From the NCBI RefSeq assembly GCF_001581005.1, contig NZ_LHZV01000066.1:124001-188000 (forward strand): DNA of 64,000 bases. The letters run 5' to 3'. A program made the translations under genes and the position numbers. Under the pieces are notes generated by a model. The model made no database searches, had not been told where the DNA came from, and saw only the letters and a list, made by a program, of their open reading frames with translations. The DNA is from Acetobacter orleanensis (lineage in GTDB: Bacteria; Pseudomonadota; Alphaproteobacteria; Acetobacterales; Acetobacteraceae). Numbering within the stretch: position 1 is the stretch's first letter; every line of letters starts with the position of its first letter. Shown one piece after another: positions 36,098 to 45,170 of the stretch.

Positions 36098-36195
36098 TCA
36101 GTTCTGAACCCGGTGCCGCCTGCTTGCGCCGCATGTCGCGGCGGCACGAAACCTGAAGATATGACAGGCCGAACGCACATGGGAGCGCCGTCACG

Positions 36196-38007
36196 ATGAA
36201 TGCCAATACCTCTCCGTCCCGGGGAGCTTACCGGATTGTCGACCACGCTTATGATGTCGTGGTTGTAGGAGCAGGCGGTTCCGGCCTGCGTGCCACGCTG
36301 GGCATGGGGGCTGCTGGCCTCAAAACGGCCTGCGTGACCAAGGTTTTCCCGACACGAAGCCACACGGTGGCCGCTCAGGGCGGTATCGGGGCTTCTCTGG
36401 GGAACATGGCCGAGGATAACTGGCGCTGGCATATGTATGACACCGTAAAAGGGTCAGACTGGCTGGGCGATCAGGACGCCATTGAATTTATGTGCCGCGA
36501 GGCTGTGCCCGCCGTGCAGGAACTGGAACATTTTGGTGTGCCGTTCTCCCGCACGGAAGATGGCAAGATCTACCAGCGCCCCTTTGGCGGCCATATGAGC
36601 GATTACGGCAAGGCCCCGGTGCCGCGTGCCTGCGCCGCCGCGGACCGTACGGGCCATGCTATTCTGCACACGCTGTATCAGCAGTGCCTGAAGCATAACG
36701 TTGAATTCTTTGTTGAATACTTCGCCATTGATCTGATCATGGATGAAGACGGCGCATGCCGTGGCGTGATGGCATGGTGTCAGGATGACGGCACGATCCA
36801 TCGCTTCAACGCCAAGATGGTTGTGCTGGCAACGGGTGGTTATGGCCGCGCCTATCAGTCCTGCACGTCTGCCCATACCTGCACGGGGGATGGCAACGCC
36901 ATGGCCATGCGGGCGGGTGTGCCCACACAGGATATGGAGTTTGTGCAGTTCCACCCGACGGGTATTTACCCGGCTGGCTGTTTGCTGACAGAAGGCTGCC
37001 GTGGTGAAGGTGGCTATCTGACCAACTCCGAAGGCGAACGCTTTATGGAGCGTTATGCACCGACGGCAAAAGATCTTGCCTCGCGTGACGTGGTGTCCCG
37101 CGCCATGACGATCGAGATCAAGGAAGGCCGTGGCTGCGGGCCGAAGAAAGACCATATCATGATGCATCTTGAGCATCTTGGGTCTGACCTTCTGCACCAA
37201 CGTCTGCCGGGTATTCTGGAAACGGCGCGGATTTTTGCCGGTGTGGACGTAACAAAAGAGCCGGTGCCGGTTCTGCCAACGGTTCATTACAATATGGGTG
37301 GTATTCCCACCAATATTCATGGGGAAGTCGTTCGTCCGACCGAGAAAGATCCGGATGCGGTTGTTCCCGGCCTGATGGCTGTGGGTGAAGCGGCCTGCGT
37401 GTCCGTGCATGGCGCGAACCGTCTGGGCACGAACTCCCTGCTGGATCTGATTGTGTTTGGGCGCGCTGCTTCCAAACGCGCTGCGGAAATTGTCAAACCG
37501 AGCGATTTCATCAAGCCGCTCCCGCCGGGTGCTGGAGATGCGGCGCTCGACCGTCTGGACAAGCTGCGTTACGCCAAAGGCAACACCAAAGTCTCCGTCA
37601 TGCGGGACCGTTTGCAGCGTGATATGCAGGCCCATGCGGCAGTTTTCCGGACTGAGGAAAGTCTACAGGAAGGCGTTGATAAAATTCACAAGATCTGGGC
37701 TGATCTTGGGGATATCTCCGTCGCTGACTCGTCCCTGATCTGGAACAGTGACCTGATGGAAGCGCTGGAGTTTGAAAATCTTCTGGCCAATGCAACGGTT
37801 ACGCTGGAAAGCGGGCTGGCCCGGCATGAAAGCCGCGGCGCGCATGCGCGGGATGATTTCCCCAAACGTGATGACAAGGAGTGGATGAAGCACTCCGTTT
37901 CCTGGCTGGATGAAAAAGGCAGCGTGACGCTGACTTACCGTCCGGTACATATGAAGACCCTGACGGATGACGTGCAGGTCTTCCCACCCAAAGAGCGCGT
38001 TTACTGA
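36196..38007 (+). CDS. sdhA: Succinate dehydrogenase flavoprotein subunit
   Basis: The catalytic subunit that oxidises succinate to fumarate, 603 residues, attached to the inner face of the membrane. The FAD-binding motif is [20 protein letters not shown], the covalent flavin His is in [18 protein letters not shown], and the active-site segments [17 protein letters not shown] and [13 protein letters not shown] are present, as is [20 protein letters not shown] near the end of the FAD domain. Length and order are normal. The gene sits 36 bases before sdhB. Confidence 0.98.
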   Translation: MNANTSPSRGAYRIVDHAYDVVVVGAGGSGLRATLGMGAAGLKTACVTKVFPTRSHTVAAQGGIGASLGNMAEDNWRWHMYDTVKGSDWLGDQDAIEFMCREAVPAVQELEHFGVPFSRTEDGKIYQRPFGGHMSDYGKAPVPRACAAADRTGHAILHTLYQQCLKHNVEFFVEYFAIDLIMDEDGACRGVMAWCQDDGTIHRFNAKMVVLATGGYGRAYQSCTSAHTCTGDGNAMAMRAGVPTQDMEFVQFHPTGIYPAGCLLTEGCRGEGGYLTNSEGERFMERYAPTAKDLASRDVVSRAMTIEIKEGRGCGPKKDHIMMHLEHLGSDLLHQRLPGILETARIFAGVDVTKEPVPVLPTVHYNMGGIPTNIHGEVVRPTEKDPDAVVPGLMAVGEAACVSVHGANRLGTNSLLDLIVFGRAASKRAAEIVKPSDFIKPLPPGAGDAALDRLDKLRYAKGNTKVSVMRDRLQRDMQAHAAVFRTEESLQEGVDKIHKIWADLGDISVADSSLIWNSDLMEALEFENLLANATVTLESGLARHESRGAHARDDFPKRDDKEWMKHSVSWLDEKGSVTLTYRPVHMKTLTDDVQVFPPKERVY

Positions 38008-38043
38008 GCCGACGGGTAGAACGGGCGAAAAAGGGAGGCGAAC

Positions 38044-38826
38044 ATGGTCGAACTCAGACTGCCGCGCAACAGCGAGATCGGGACAGGCAAAACCTATCCC
38101 GCGCCAGCCGGTGCAAAAAACGTCAAAACGTTCAGGGTTTATCGCTGGACGCCGGATGATGACAGAAATCCGGTTGTGGATTCCTATGAAGTGGATCTGG
38201 ACACCATCGGGCCAATGGTGCTGGACGCCATTATCCACATCAAGAACGATGTGGACCCGACACTGACATTCCGCAGGTCCTGCCGTGAAGGGATTTGCGG
38301 CTCCTGCGCGATGAATATTGATGGTGAAAACACGCTGGCGTGTCTTAAGCCGATCAAGGATATTCCGGGAGATGTGCGCATCTACCCGCTGCCGCATATG
38401 CCGATTGTCAAGGATCTGGTGTCCAACCTTGATGGCGCTTATGCGCAGCTACGGTCCATCAGCCCGTGGTTGCAGTCAGACAGTGCCCCGCCGCCGGATG
38501 CCGAGCGTAAGCAGAGCATTGAAGAGCGCGCCAAGCTGGATGGCATGTGGGAATGTATCCTGTGCTTCTGCTGCACAACGTCCTGCCCGTCTTACTGGTG
38601 GAACGGGGATAAATATCTGGGCCCGGCTGTGCTGTTGGCCGCGTATCGCTGGATTGCGGATAGCCGTGACGAGCACACCGGAGAGCGGCTGGATGCGCTG
38701 GATGATACCTTCAAGCTTTATGCCTGCCGTACCATTATGAACTGCACCCAGACCTGTCCGAAAGGGCTTAATCCTGCCAAGGCGATCGGCCGGATTAAAG
38801 AACTTCAGATTGAACGGAAAGCCTGA
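38044..38826 (+). CDS. sdhB: Succinate dehydrogenase iron-sulfur subunit
   Basis: The electron-transfer subunit of complex II, 260 residues with three Fe-S clusters. The 2Fe-2S cysteines are in [23 protein letters not shown], the 4Fe-4S in [16 protein letters not shown] and the 3Fe-4S in the [17 protein letters not shown] region. [15 protein letters not shown] is the standard C-terminus. A GGAGG-like ribosome binding site (GGGAGGCGAAC) precedes the ATG. A strong terminator follows, closing the operon. Confidence 0.98.
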   Translation: MVELRLPRNSEIGTGKTYPAPAGAKNVKTFRVYRWTPDDDRNPVVDSYEVDLDTIGPMVLDAIIHIKNDVDPTLTFRRSCREGICGSCAMNIDGENTLACLKPIKDIPGDVRIYPLPHMPIVKDLVSNLDGAYAQLRSISPWLQSDSAPPPDAERKQSIEERAKLDGMWECILCFCCTTSCPSYWWNGDKYLGPAVLLAAYRWIADSRDEHTGERLDALDDTFKLYACRTIMNCTQTCPKGLNPAKAIGRIKELQIERKA

Positions 38827-38865
38827 AATTCAGGCTCTCTGTGGCCCACGTGGCCTTGTGAGTAT

Positions 38866-38910
38866 CAGAAAAACCCGATGCACCATGCTGGTGCGTCGGG
38901 TTTTCTGTTT
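38866..38910 (+). terminator. Rho-independent terminator of the sdh operon
   Basis: Arms at 38866-38885 and 38889-38907 pair over about 19 bases with one mismatch around a short loop, followed by TTTTC. It lies 40 bases after the sdhB stop. Confidence 0.88.
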
Positions 38911-38969
38911 TCAGACTTAAAAACCTCTTAAAAAGAACACTTATGACAAATGTTGAAAATTCGGATAAC

Positions 38970-39032
38970 TTGACTATTCGAATTCATATCGAAACAAAAA
39001 TTTAATAATTGGGACTATTTTATATAATAGTC
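38970..39032 (+). promoter_or_regulatory. Promoter with repeated GACTATT half-sites
   Basis: A perfect -10 box TATAAT lies at 39023-39028, inside a dyad whose arms are GACTATT (39013-39019) and AATAGTC (39026-39032). A third GACTATT lies at 38972-38978. The start codon of the glycosyltransferase gene is at 39054 with AAGGA upstream. A -35 match is weak. The dyad over the -10 box looks like a repressor site; this is inference. Confidence 0.45.
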
Positions 39033-39053
39033 GCGCAAGACAAGGAAACGAGC

Positions 39054-40565
39054 GTGCCAGAAAGAGATAGCAGAACCAGTCTGTTTTTCTCGGATATCAT
39101 GCCCCGGACAATGGCTCCGGGCCTTATTACAGGGTTGAAATATTTTCTGCTCGGCGTTGTTGTGCTGTATGTGCTGAGTTACTGCATTATTCCGTTTTCG
39201 GATGGTGATCCGGCTTGTTATGTACTGCTTGGGCGCGGCCTGTTCCGGGATTATGTTCTGCCGTACAGCTATGCGTTTGATCATAAACCCTTGGGCGTCT
39301 ATCTGTTTTATGGCCTGTGGGACAGGCTGACGCCCATTGCGGTCGGGAAATTTACGCTTTTGGCGCTGCTGCTCAGCGCGGTGTTTGTTTCGATTGGTCG
39401 GGTGTTCGGGTCTTTCAGCCGCCGACTTGCCTTTGTTATCCTGATTATCTGCGGCGCGATTTTTGACCTGTTATCCGGAAATACGGAACTTGTTCTGGTT
39501 GTGAGCGAAGCGCTGATTCTGGCGCTGATGCTCAAGGGAACGGAGACAGGAAAAATAGTCCCGTTTTTTGTAGCGGGCCTGATTGCGGCTCTGGTTATCA
39601 ATGTGAATTATTTGGCCGTAGTGTGTCTTCTGGGGCCTGTGGCGCTGCTTCTCTTCTCCCCCGGATGGTTCCGGCTTTCCCGGTGCGTGGTGGTCGTTTT
39701 TGGGGGAATAGTCGGTCTGGTCGCATTGTTCTCGCCTTACCTGATTGTCGGGCACGGGGCTTTGCAGGCCTATTTTTCCATGCAGAGAAATTTTCTGCAT
39801 AATTATGGCGGCGTCTTGTCCGACCGGTTGCTGAATGTGTTTTGGATGACGTTCTATCTGGGGCTCACCCTGCCAATTCTGCTGGCATGGCTCAGGCGTT
39901 TTCCTTTTCATCTGGCTGACGCGGAATCCCGCAAAACCATGATCCTGCCAGTGTGGTTTGCCTCATCCTTCCCTGCAACGCTGCTGTCGGGGCATCCGTA
40001 TCAGCATTATTTCATTCTGTGTTTTGCTCCAGCCACGCTCATGCTGGCCATTCTGTTCCGTGAACGGGCCTTTCCCTCTCGCCTTGCGCTCATGCCGCTC
40101 TGGGTCTCCGCCCTGTTTTTCATGGGCACGGAGATCAGAAGGAATGTGAATATCTCAATCTATACGTCGCGCGTGGATTATGCGCGGATTGCCCGGGAGG
40201 TCGGTCAGGCACGCGTTCTGAATATCAGGGCGTTTCACGCGGTTTTTTATCAGTCTGATCTTAGGCCGTTTGATGTGTATCTGTTCGACAATCATATCGA
40301 TATCCTCTTCCGGCAGGACGCATGGAAGCGCTATATGCAGGACTTGGAGCAACGGCCTGCCTACGTGGTCACGCCTTATATCGGCTGCGAAAGGCACGAG
40401 GTTGAAGCCCCGGTTTGCCAGTGGCTGCATGACCATTACACTCTGATCTATACGGCCAATGTCCGGCACCATAACAGGAACAGCCCGAACAAATTTTCCC
40501 TCTCACTCTACAAACTTCAGGGCTTACCTGAACAGCCAGCGGTGGTGCCTCCGGCTGGTCTGTGA
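39054..40565 (+). CDS. Polytopic membrane glycosyltransferase-like protein (GT39/ArnT-like)
   Basis: A 503-residue inner-membrane protein with about ten to eleven hydrophobic segments. I chose GTG 39054 because AAGGA lies ten bases upstream. The first periplasmic loop reads SDGDPACYVLLGRGLF, then LPYSYAFDHKPLGVYLFYG, the D-P-Y-G-DxKP pattern of PMT, ArnT and other polyprenyl-phosphate sugar transferases, in which the first Asp is catalytic. The C-terminal periplasmic part carries CERHEVEAPVCQWLHDHY. The sugar and acceptor are unknown; the envelope is the likely site. It follows the sdh terminator and stands alone, with its own promoter-like region. Confidence 0.75.
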   Translation: MPERDSRTSLFFSDIMPRTMAPGLITGLKYFLLGVVVLYVLSYCIIPFSDGDPACYVLLGRGLFRDYVLPYSYAFDHKPLGVYLFYGLWDRLTPIAVGKFTLLALLLSAVFVSIGRVFGSFSRRLAFVILIICGAIFDLLSGNTELVLVVSEALILALMLKGTETGKIVPFFVAGLIAALVINVNYLAVVCLLGPVALLLFSPGWFRLSRCVVVVFGGIVGLVALFSPYLIVGHGALQAYFSMQRNFLHNYGGVLSDRLLNVFWMTFYLGLTLPILLAWLRRFPFHLADAESRKTMILPVWFASSFPATLLSGHPYQHYFILCFAPATLMLAILFRERAFPSRLALMPLWVSALFFMGTEIRRNVNISIYTSRVDYARIAREVGQARVLNIRAFHAVFYQSDLRPFDVYLFDNHIDILFRQDAWKRYMQDLEQRPAYVVTPYIGCERHEVEAPVCQWLHDHYTLIYTANVRHHNRNSPNKFSLSLYKLQGLPEQPAVVPPAGL

Positions 40566-40616
40566 ACCGATTATTTCGGTTTGCTTTGCGCACGGAGCCT
40601 CCGGCATAACAGGCGC

Positions 40617-41069
40617 ATGATGATGCTTCGTGACGCCTGCCCGGCGGATATCCCTCGGATTACCAGCATTTATAACCATGCCGTTGCGCAGACGACGGCC
40701 ATCTGGAATGACACGGTGGTGGATGAGGCCAACCGTCTGGCATGGCTGCTGGAACGCCAGCAGGCAGGCTATCCTGTTCTGGTGGCCGTGACGGCGGGCG
40801 ATGAGGTGGCGGGCTATGCCACCTTTGGTCCATGGCGGGCGTGGGATGGATACCGGCATACGGTGGAACATTCTGTTTATGTGCATCCACTGGCGCAGCG
40901 GCAGGGAGTTGGTCTGGCTTTGATGACCGCGCTTATTGAGCGCGCCCGCGTGCAGGGCAAGCATGTGATGGTAGCCGGGATTGATGCCGCTAATAGTGGC
41001 TCGGTCGCGTTACACAGACAACTCGGGTTTGAAGCGACAGGTGTGATGAAAGAGGTTGGCTGGACCTGA
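40617..41069 (+). CDS. GNAT acetyltransferase (phosphinothricin/methionine sulfoximine type), frameshifted at C-terminus
   Basis: The reading frame encodes 150 residues of a Pat/MddA-type N-acetyltransferase: RDACPADIPRITSIYNHAV, YATFGPWRAWDGYRHTVEHS, VHPLAQRQGVGLAL (acetyl-CoA loop) and IDAANSGSVALHRQLGFEATGV. It stops after MKEVGWT, although the family continues with about GWKFGRWLDLxFMQ. That continuation, WLDLTFFCLKLDDRP, exists immediately downstream in another frame from 41057. The junction sequence TTGGCTGG fits a 19-base deletion between two short direct repeats. The original frame would end at TGA 41126-41128. The product lacks its last strands and may be inactive. ATG 40617, 40620 or 40623 could start it. 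Confidence 0.75.
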   Translation: MMMLRDACPADIPRITSIYNHAVAQTTAIWNDTVVDEANRLAWLLERQQAGYPVLVAVTAGDEVAGYATFGPWRAWDGYRHTVEHSVYVHPLAQRQGVGLALMTALIERARVQGKHVMVAGIDAANSGSVALHRQLGFEATGVMKEVGWT

Positions 41070-41096
41070 CGTTTTTTTGCCTGAAGCTGGATGATC

Positions 41097-41126
41097 GCCC
41101 CTGCCCCTGCCCCTGCCCCTGCCCCT
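41097..41126. repeat. Hexanucleotide tandem repeat (GCCCCT)5
   Basis: Five perfect copies of GCCCCT lie at 41097-41126. In the ancestral frame of the GNAT gene they encode alternating Cys-Pro and end directly at a TGA stop. The present frame stops earlier, so the tract is now untranslated, just upstream of the phosphatase gene. Confidence 0.9.
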
Positions 41127-41169
41127 GATGGTCAGCTTTGTCTGAAAAGATTGACGCTGAGGAAGCAGG

Positions 41170-41874
41170 GTGAGACACCAGACCTTTCTATGGAACGGAG
41201 CAGCGCAGTTCGTGTTTGACGGCCATCTTTCCTCCTTTGCCGGTCGTACGCAGGCATGGACAGACAGTTTATTTGTGGATCACGCCATTTTCCGGCTGGT
41301 CTGGACAAATTTCCACGCTGTCGTGCCGGGTAAGGTCTATCGCTGTAATCATCCAACACCCGCTCGCCTGAAATGGGCCATGCGGCGGTTTAACCTGCGT
41401 ACGCTGGTTAATCTGCGCGGCCACCGGAAATGTGGGTCCGATGCCTTATCCCGCAACGCTGCGGCCCGGCTTGGGCTGGCCCATGTGGACATGGCGTTTG
41501 AAAGCCGGGGTGCCCCGCACCGGGACCGTATCCTGCGTTTTGCGGGCCTGTATCAGCAGATTGCCTTCCCAATGCTCATGCACTGCAAATCCGGAGCGGA
41601 CCGCGCAGGGCTGGCCTCCGGGCTGGTGATTATGTTTGAAGGCGGCACGGCGGAGCGCGCGCTGAAAGAATTGTCTTGGCGGTTTGGGCATTTCCGCCAA
41701 TCTCGCACAGGCATTCTGGATGCATTTTTCCTGCGCTATCAGGCTGAAGCTGAAGGGCGGATTCCGTTTCTGGACTGGGTGCGGGATGAGTATGATGAAG
41801 CCGCGTTAAAGCGTGACTTTGTCGCCGGAAAAATAGCCTCTTTCATGACAGATCAGGTTTTGCGCCGAGAGTAG
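41170..41874 (+). CDS. Dual-specificity/tyrosine phosphatase-like protein
   Basis: A 234-residue cytoplasmic protein. The signature MLMHCKSGADRAGLASGLVI contains the CX5R phosphatase loop (Cys-Lys-Ser-Gly-Ala-Asp-Arg) of the cysteine phosphatases. The preceding strand FNLRTLVNLRGHRK and the conserved ARLGLAHVDM match bacterial DSP-like and DUF442-related phosphatases. The general-acid Asp is not certain. The start is GTG 41170 with AGGAAG upstream. It may act on phosphotyrosine, phosphoinositides or a small phosphate ester. It lies 22 bases before the EamA transporter gene, likely one transcript. Confidence 0.8.
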   Translation: MRHQTFLWNGAAQFVFDGHLSSFAGRTQAWTDSLFVDHAIFRLVWTNFHAVVPGKVYRCNHPTPARLKWAMRRFNLRTLVNLRGHRKCGSDALSRNAAARLGLAHVDMAFESRGAPHRDRILRFAGLYQQIAFPMLMHCKSGADRAGLASGLVIMFEGGTAERALKELSWRFGHFRQSRTGILDAFFLRYQAEAEGRIPFLDWVRDEYDEAALKRDFVAGKIASFMTDQVLRRE

Positions 41875-41896
41875 AGGAACCGGAGAGTAAGAGATT

Positions 41897-42826
41897 ATGG
41901 ATGCGCATTCTGCTCCGGCCTCGCCGGGTCACGCCTTGGGTGCATCCCACCCGCCGGTGCCGGTGTTTGTCGCAGCGTTGGCAATTTTATCGTGGGCCAG
42001 CGCGTATCCGGTTGTGCGTCTGGCGTTGCAGTTTTTGCCCCCTATTCCGCTGGCTGCCGCGCGTTATGCGCTGGCGGCTGTCCTTGCGTTGATATGGGTT
42101 GGCGTAACCCGGCCCCTTTTGCCGCGTGTGCAGGACCTCCCGCGCTTTGTGGTGTGCGGAGCGATAGGAATTTCCCTTTATAATATCCTCTTCAATGTGG
42201 GGGAGCAGACGGTCTCCGCTGGTGCGGCAAGTTTGCTGATCAGCTTTTCGCCCTTGATTTCAGCCCTGCTTGCTGTGGGGATAATGGGCGAGAGGCTGTC
42301 TATCTGGGGCTGGGTTGGTTCGCTCATCAGTTTTTGCGGTGTTGTGCTGGTGGCGCAGCATCAGCCGGGCGGACTGACGTTTGGCGCGGGTGCCGTGGAT
42401 GTGCTGGGGGCCGCGTTTGCCGCGGCACTTTATAATACCGTGCAGAAGAAGCTTGTTTTCACCTATGGCGCTTTGGCAACAACCGCATATGTGCTGATTA
42501 TTGGCGCGCTGTTGCTCACACCATGGCTTCCGCAGGCCATCAGTAGTTTGCGGGCGGCCCCGGTGACTGGCTGGCTTCTGGTTGCGCAGCTTGCGGTGTT
42601 TCCGGCCATTCTGGGCTATGCGGCTTGGGCGTATGTTGTTGGCAGGATTGGCGTTGCCCGTTCCTCCGGTTTTATCTATCTGCTTGCCCCTACAACCTTG
42701 GTGTTGGCGTTGCTGATAGCGGGAGAAGTTCCGGACCTGCGCACCATGGCTGGCGGTGCCATTATTCTAGCAGGCGTTGCGCTGATGAATACGTTGGGGC
42801 GCGTGAAAACCAGAGCGCGCGTATAA
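41897..42826 (+). CDS. DMT superfamily transporter (EamA domains)
   Basis: A 309-residue inner-membrane protein with about ten helices arranged as two EamA repeats: FVAALAILSWASAYPVVRLA in the first helix and LGAAFAAALYNTVQKKLVF at the start of the second repeat. It has the EamA patterns GISLYNILFNVGEQTVSAG and AWAYVVGRIGVARSSGFIYL, including the second-repeat segment near the end. The substrate cannot be read; relatives export amino acids, purines or other metabolites. It follows the phosphatase gene and is closed by a terminator. Confidence 0.87.
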   Translation: MDAHSAPASPGHALGASHPPVPVFVAALAILSWASAYPVVRLALQFLPPIPLAAARYALAAVLALIWVGVTRPLLPRVQDLPRFVVCGAIGISLYNILFNVGEQTVSAGAASLLISFSPLISALLAVGIMGERLSIWGWVGSLISFCGVVLVAQHQPGGLTFGAGAVDVLGAAFAAALYNTVQKKLVFTYGALATTAYVLIIGALLLTPWLPQAISSLRAAPVTGWLLVAQLAVFPAILGYAAWAYVVGRIGVARSSGFIYLLAPTTLVLALLIAGEVPDLRTMAGGAIILAGVALMNTLGRVKTRARV

Positions 42827-42860
42827 AAAACGCCGGGAAGCTGAGCCCCCGGCGTTTTTT
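42825..42860. terminator. Bidirectional terminator
   Basis: Arms of 13 bases (42825-42837 and 42848-42860) pair perfectly around a ten-base loop, with A6 at one end and T6 at the other. It separates the rightward EamA gene from leftward pgk. Confidence 0.92.
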
Positions 42861-42895
42861 GTCTTTCTAAAACCACCCTGAAAAACAGGACGGTT

Positions 42896-44119
42896 TTAGA
42901 TGGGAATGGTCCGCTCCAGCGTGGTGCTGAGTGCGGTCAGGCCCGGCAAAATCTTGCCTTCCAGCCATTCCAGAAACGCACCGCCTGCGGTGGAAACATA
43001 GGTCATGTCATCCAGCACACCGGCATGGCGCAGGGCGGAAACAGTGTCCCCCCCTCCGGCAATGGTTTTCAGGCTGCCAGCTTTGGTCAGACGTGCTGCT
43101 TCCTGCGCGACGGCATTAGTGCCTTCATCAAACGGCGGCAGTTCGAACACGCCCAGAGGGCCGTTCCAAACCAGCGTTTTCAGGCCAGCCAGCTTGGCTT
43201 TCAGCAGTTTGACCGTTTCCGGCCCGACATCCAGCGCCATCCAGCCGTCCGGGATTTCCGTCACGGGGGCGAGTAGCGTGGGGGCGCCAGCCATGAAATC
43301 CTCGGAGAGGACAACATCTACCGGCAGAACCAGATCGCAGTTCTTTTCCTGCGCCTTGGCGATAATCTGCCGGGCGGTGTCCAGCATGTCCTCTTCCTTG
43401 AGGGACTTGCCGACGTTGTAGCCTTTGGCTGCGAGGAACGTGTTGGCCATCGCCCCGCCCACAACCAGAACATCCACGCGTTCCAGCATGTTTTCCAGCA
43501 GCGCGAGTTTGGTGGACACTTTCGCGCCGCCGACAATCGCGCCAACCGGATGCTCGGGGTTTTCAAGGGCTGCGTCCAGCGCGGAGAGTTCCGCTTCCAT
43601 TAGACGCCCGGCGTAGGACGGCAGATGTCCGGCGACGCCTGCGGTGGAGGCATGGGCACGGTGCGCTGCGGAGAACGCATCATTCACATACACATCGCCC
43701 AGCTTAGCCAGTTCGGCGGCCAGATCCGGTGCGTTGGTTTCCTCACCGGGGTAGAAGCGGGTGTTTTCCAGCAGCAGCACTTCCCCATCTTTCATGGAGC
43801 GCGCTGCGGTTTCTGCCTGCGGGCCGATGCAGTCATGCATGAAGCTGACCGGCTTGCCCAGCGCCGTGGCCAGAGCCGTGGCCATGGGTTCCAGAGACAG
43901 GCCGGGCACAACCTTGCCCTTCGGGCGGTCAAAATGGCTCAGCACGATCACGCGCCCGCCTTTGTCGGCCAGTTCCCGGATGGTGGGCACAATGCGCTCA
44001 ATGCGCGTCATGTCCGAAATCTTCCCGTCCTGCATAGGGACGTTCAGATCCGCTCTCAGAAGGATGCGCTTGCCCTGCGGGTCAAGCTTATCCAGCGTGT
44101 TGAAAGGGAGAATGGCCAT
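42896..44119 (-). CDS. pgk: Phosphoglycerate kinase
   Basis: Pgk interconverts 1,3-bisphosphoglycerate and 3-phosphoglycerate with ATP formation. From the ATG 44117-44119 the protein has 407 residues and starts [20 protein letters not shown]. It has [49 protein letters not shown] and [13 protein letters not shown], all canonical. An upstream in-frame start is rejected because it lies inside gap. The start overlaps the gap stop as TGATG, so translation is likely coupled. A terminator follows at 42825-42860. Confidence 0.97.
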   Translation of the reverse strand: MAILPFNTLDKLDPQGKRILLRADLNVPMQDGKISDMTRIERIVPTIRELADKGGRVIVLSHFDRPKGKVVPGLSLEPMATALATALGKPVSFMHDCIGPQAETAARSMKDGEVLLLENTRFYPGEETNAPDLAAELAKLGDVYVNDAFSAAHRAHASTAGVAGHLPSYAGRLMEAELSALDAALENPEHPVGAIVGGAKVSTKLALLENMLERVDVLVVGGAMANTFLAAKGYNVGKSLKEEDMLDTARQIIAKAQEKNCDLVLPVDVVLSEDFMAGAPTLLAPVTEIPDGWMALDVGPETVKLLKAKLAGLKTLVWNGPLGVFELPPFDEGTNAVAQEAARLTKAGSLKTIAGGGDTVSALRHAGVLDDMTYVSTAGGAFLEWLEGKILPGLTALSTTLERTIPI

Positions 44120-45141
44120 CAGAGGGACCCGAACAGAGCGGCTGTGTCGGACATACGGTTGGAGAAGCCCCACTCATTGTCATACCATGCGCAGATACGG
44201 ACCAGTTTGCCGCCGTCAACCAGAGTGGTCTGGGTGGCGTCAAAGGTGGAAGAGGCCAGCGCGTGGTTGAAGTCGGAGCTGACCAGCGGGGCATCGGAAT
44301 AATCCAGAATGCCTTTGAGCGGACCAGAGGACGCTGCGGCCTTGATGGCGGCGTTCACCTCTTCCACAGAACCCGGCACTTTTTTCGGCACGAAGTCGAG
44401 TGAGACGAGGGAGACGTTGGCTGTCGGCACGCGAATGGCGGTGCCATCCAGCTTGCCTTTCAACTGCGGCAGAACCAGACCCACGGCACGGGCGGCCCCC
44501 GTGGACGTTGGGATCATGTTCAGAGCGGCGGCGCGGGCGCGGCGCAGGTCGTTGTGCAGGGTGTCCACCGTGCGCTGGTCACCCGTGTAGGAGTGGATGG
44601 TGACCATGTAGCCGCGTTCAATACCAAAGGCGTCTTCCAGCACTTTGGCAACGGGAGCCAGACAGTTGGTGGTGCAGGAGGCGTTGGAGATCACCGTCAT
44701 ATCCGGTGTCAGCACGTTCTGGTTCACACCGTAAACAATGGTGGCGTCCGCATCCGTGCCCGGCGCGGAAATAATCACCTTACGGGCACCGGCGGCCAGA
44801 AGCTGACCAGCCTTTTCCTTGGAGGTGAACAGGCCCGTGCATTCCATGGCCACATCCACGCCCTGAAACGGCACTTTGGAAGGGTCACGCTCGGCGGAGA
44901 CGGTAATCGGGTCCCATGTGCGGCCATGCGCTGTGATGATCAGCTTGTTGCCGTCAACCTTGACCTCAGCCGGCAGGCGGCCATGCACGCTGTCATAGCT
45001 CAGCAGGTGGGCGTTATCGGCCACGCTGCCCAGATCGTTAATGGCGACTGGCACAACATCCGTCCGCCCGCTTTCAATAATACCGCGCAGGACAAGCCGG
45101 CCAATACGTCCGAATCCGTTGATTGCAATTTTGACTGCCAT
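44119..45141 (-). CDS. gap: Glyceraldehyde-3-phosphate dehydrogenase
   Basis: A 340-residue glycolytic enzyme that makes 1,3-bisphosphoglycerate with NAD. It starts [18 protein letters not shown] (after MA), has the catalytic Cys in [13 protein letters not shown], then [18 protein letters not shown] and [20 protein letters not shown], and the C-terminal [18 protein letters not shown]. The residue after the first fingerprint suggests NAD specificity. It lies 29 bases after the transketolase-like gene and overlaps pgk, forming a leftward operon tkt-like/gap/pgk. Confidence 0.98.
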   Translation of the reverse strand: MAVKIAINGFGRIGRLVLRGIIESGRTDVVPVAINDLGSVADNAHLLSYDSVHGRLPAEVKVDGNKLIITAHGRTWDPITVSAERDPSKVPFQGVDVAMECTGLFTSKEKAGQLLAAGARKVIISAPGTDADATIVYGVNQNVLTPDMTVISNASCTTNCLAPVAKVLEDAFGIERGYMVTIHSYTGDQRTVDTLHNDLRRARAAALNMIPTSTGAARAVGLVLPQLKGKLDGTAIRVPTANVSLVSLDFVPKKVPGSVEEVNAAIKAAASSGPLKGILDYSDAPLVSSDFNHALASSTFDATQTTLVDGGKLVRICAWYDNEWGFSNRMSDTAALFGSL

Positions 45142-45170
45142 GGTTTTTCCAAACTCCGTTTATTTTTATT

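Noticed and set aside
36454-37635. A 393-residue leftward frame
   Set aside because: Antisense to sdhA, with His-rich low-complexity translation and no family match.
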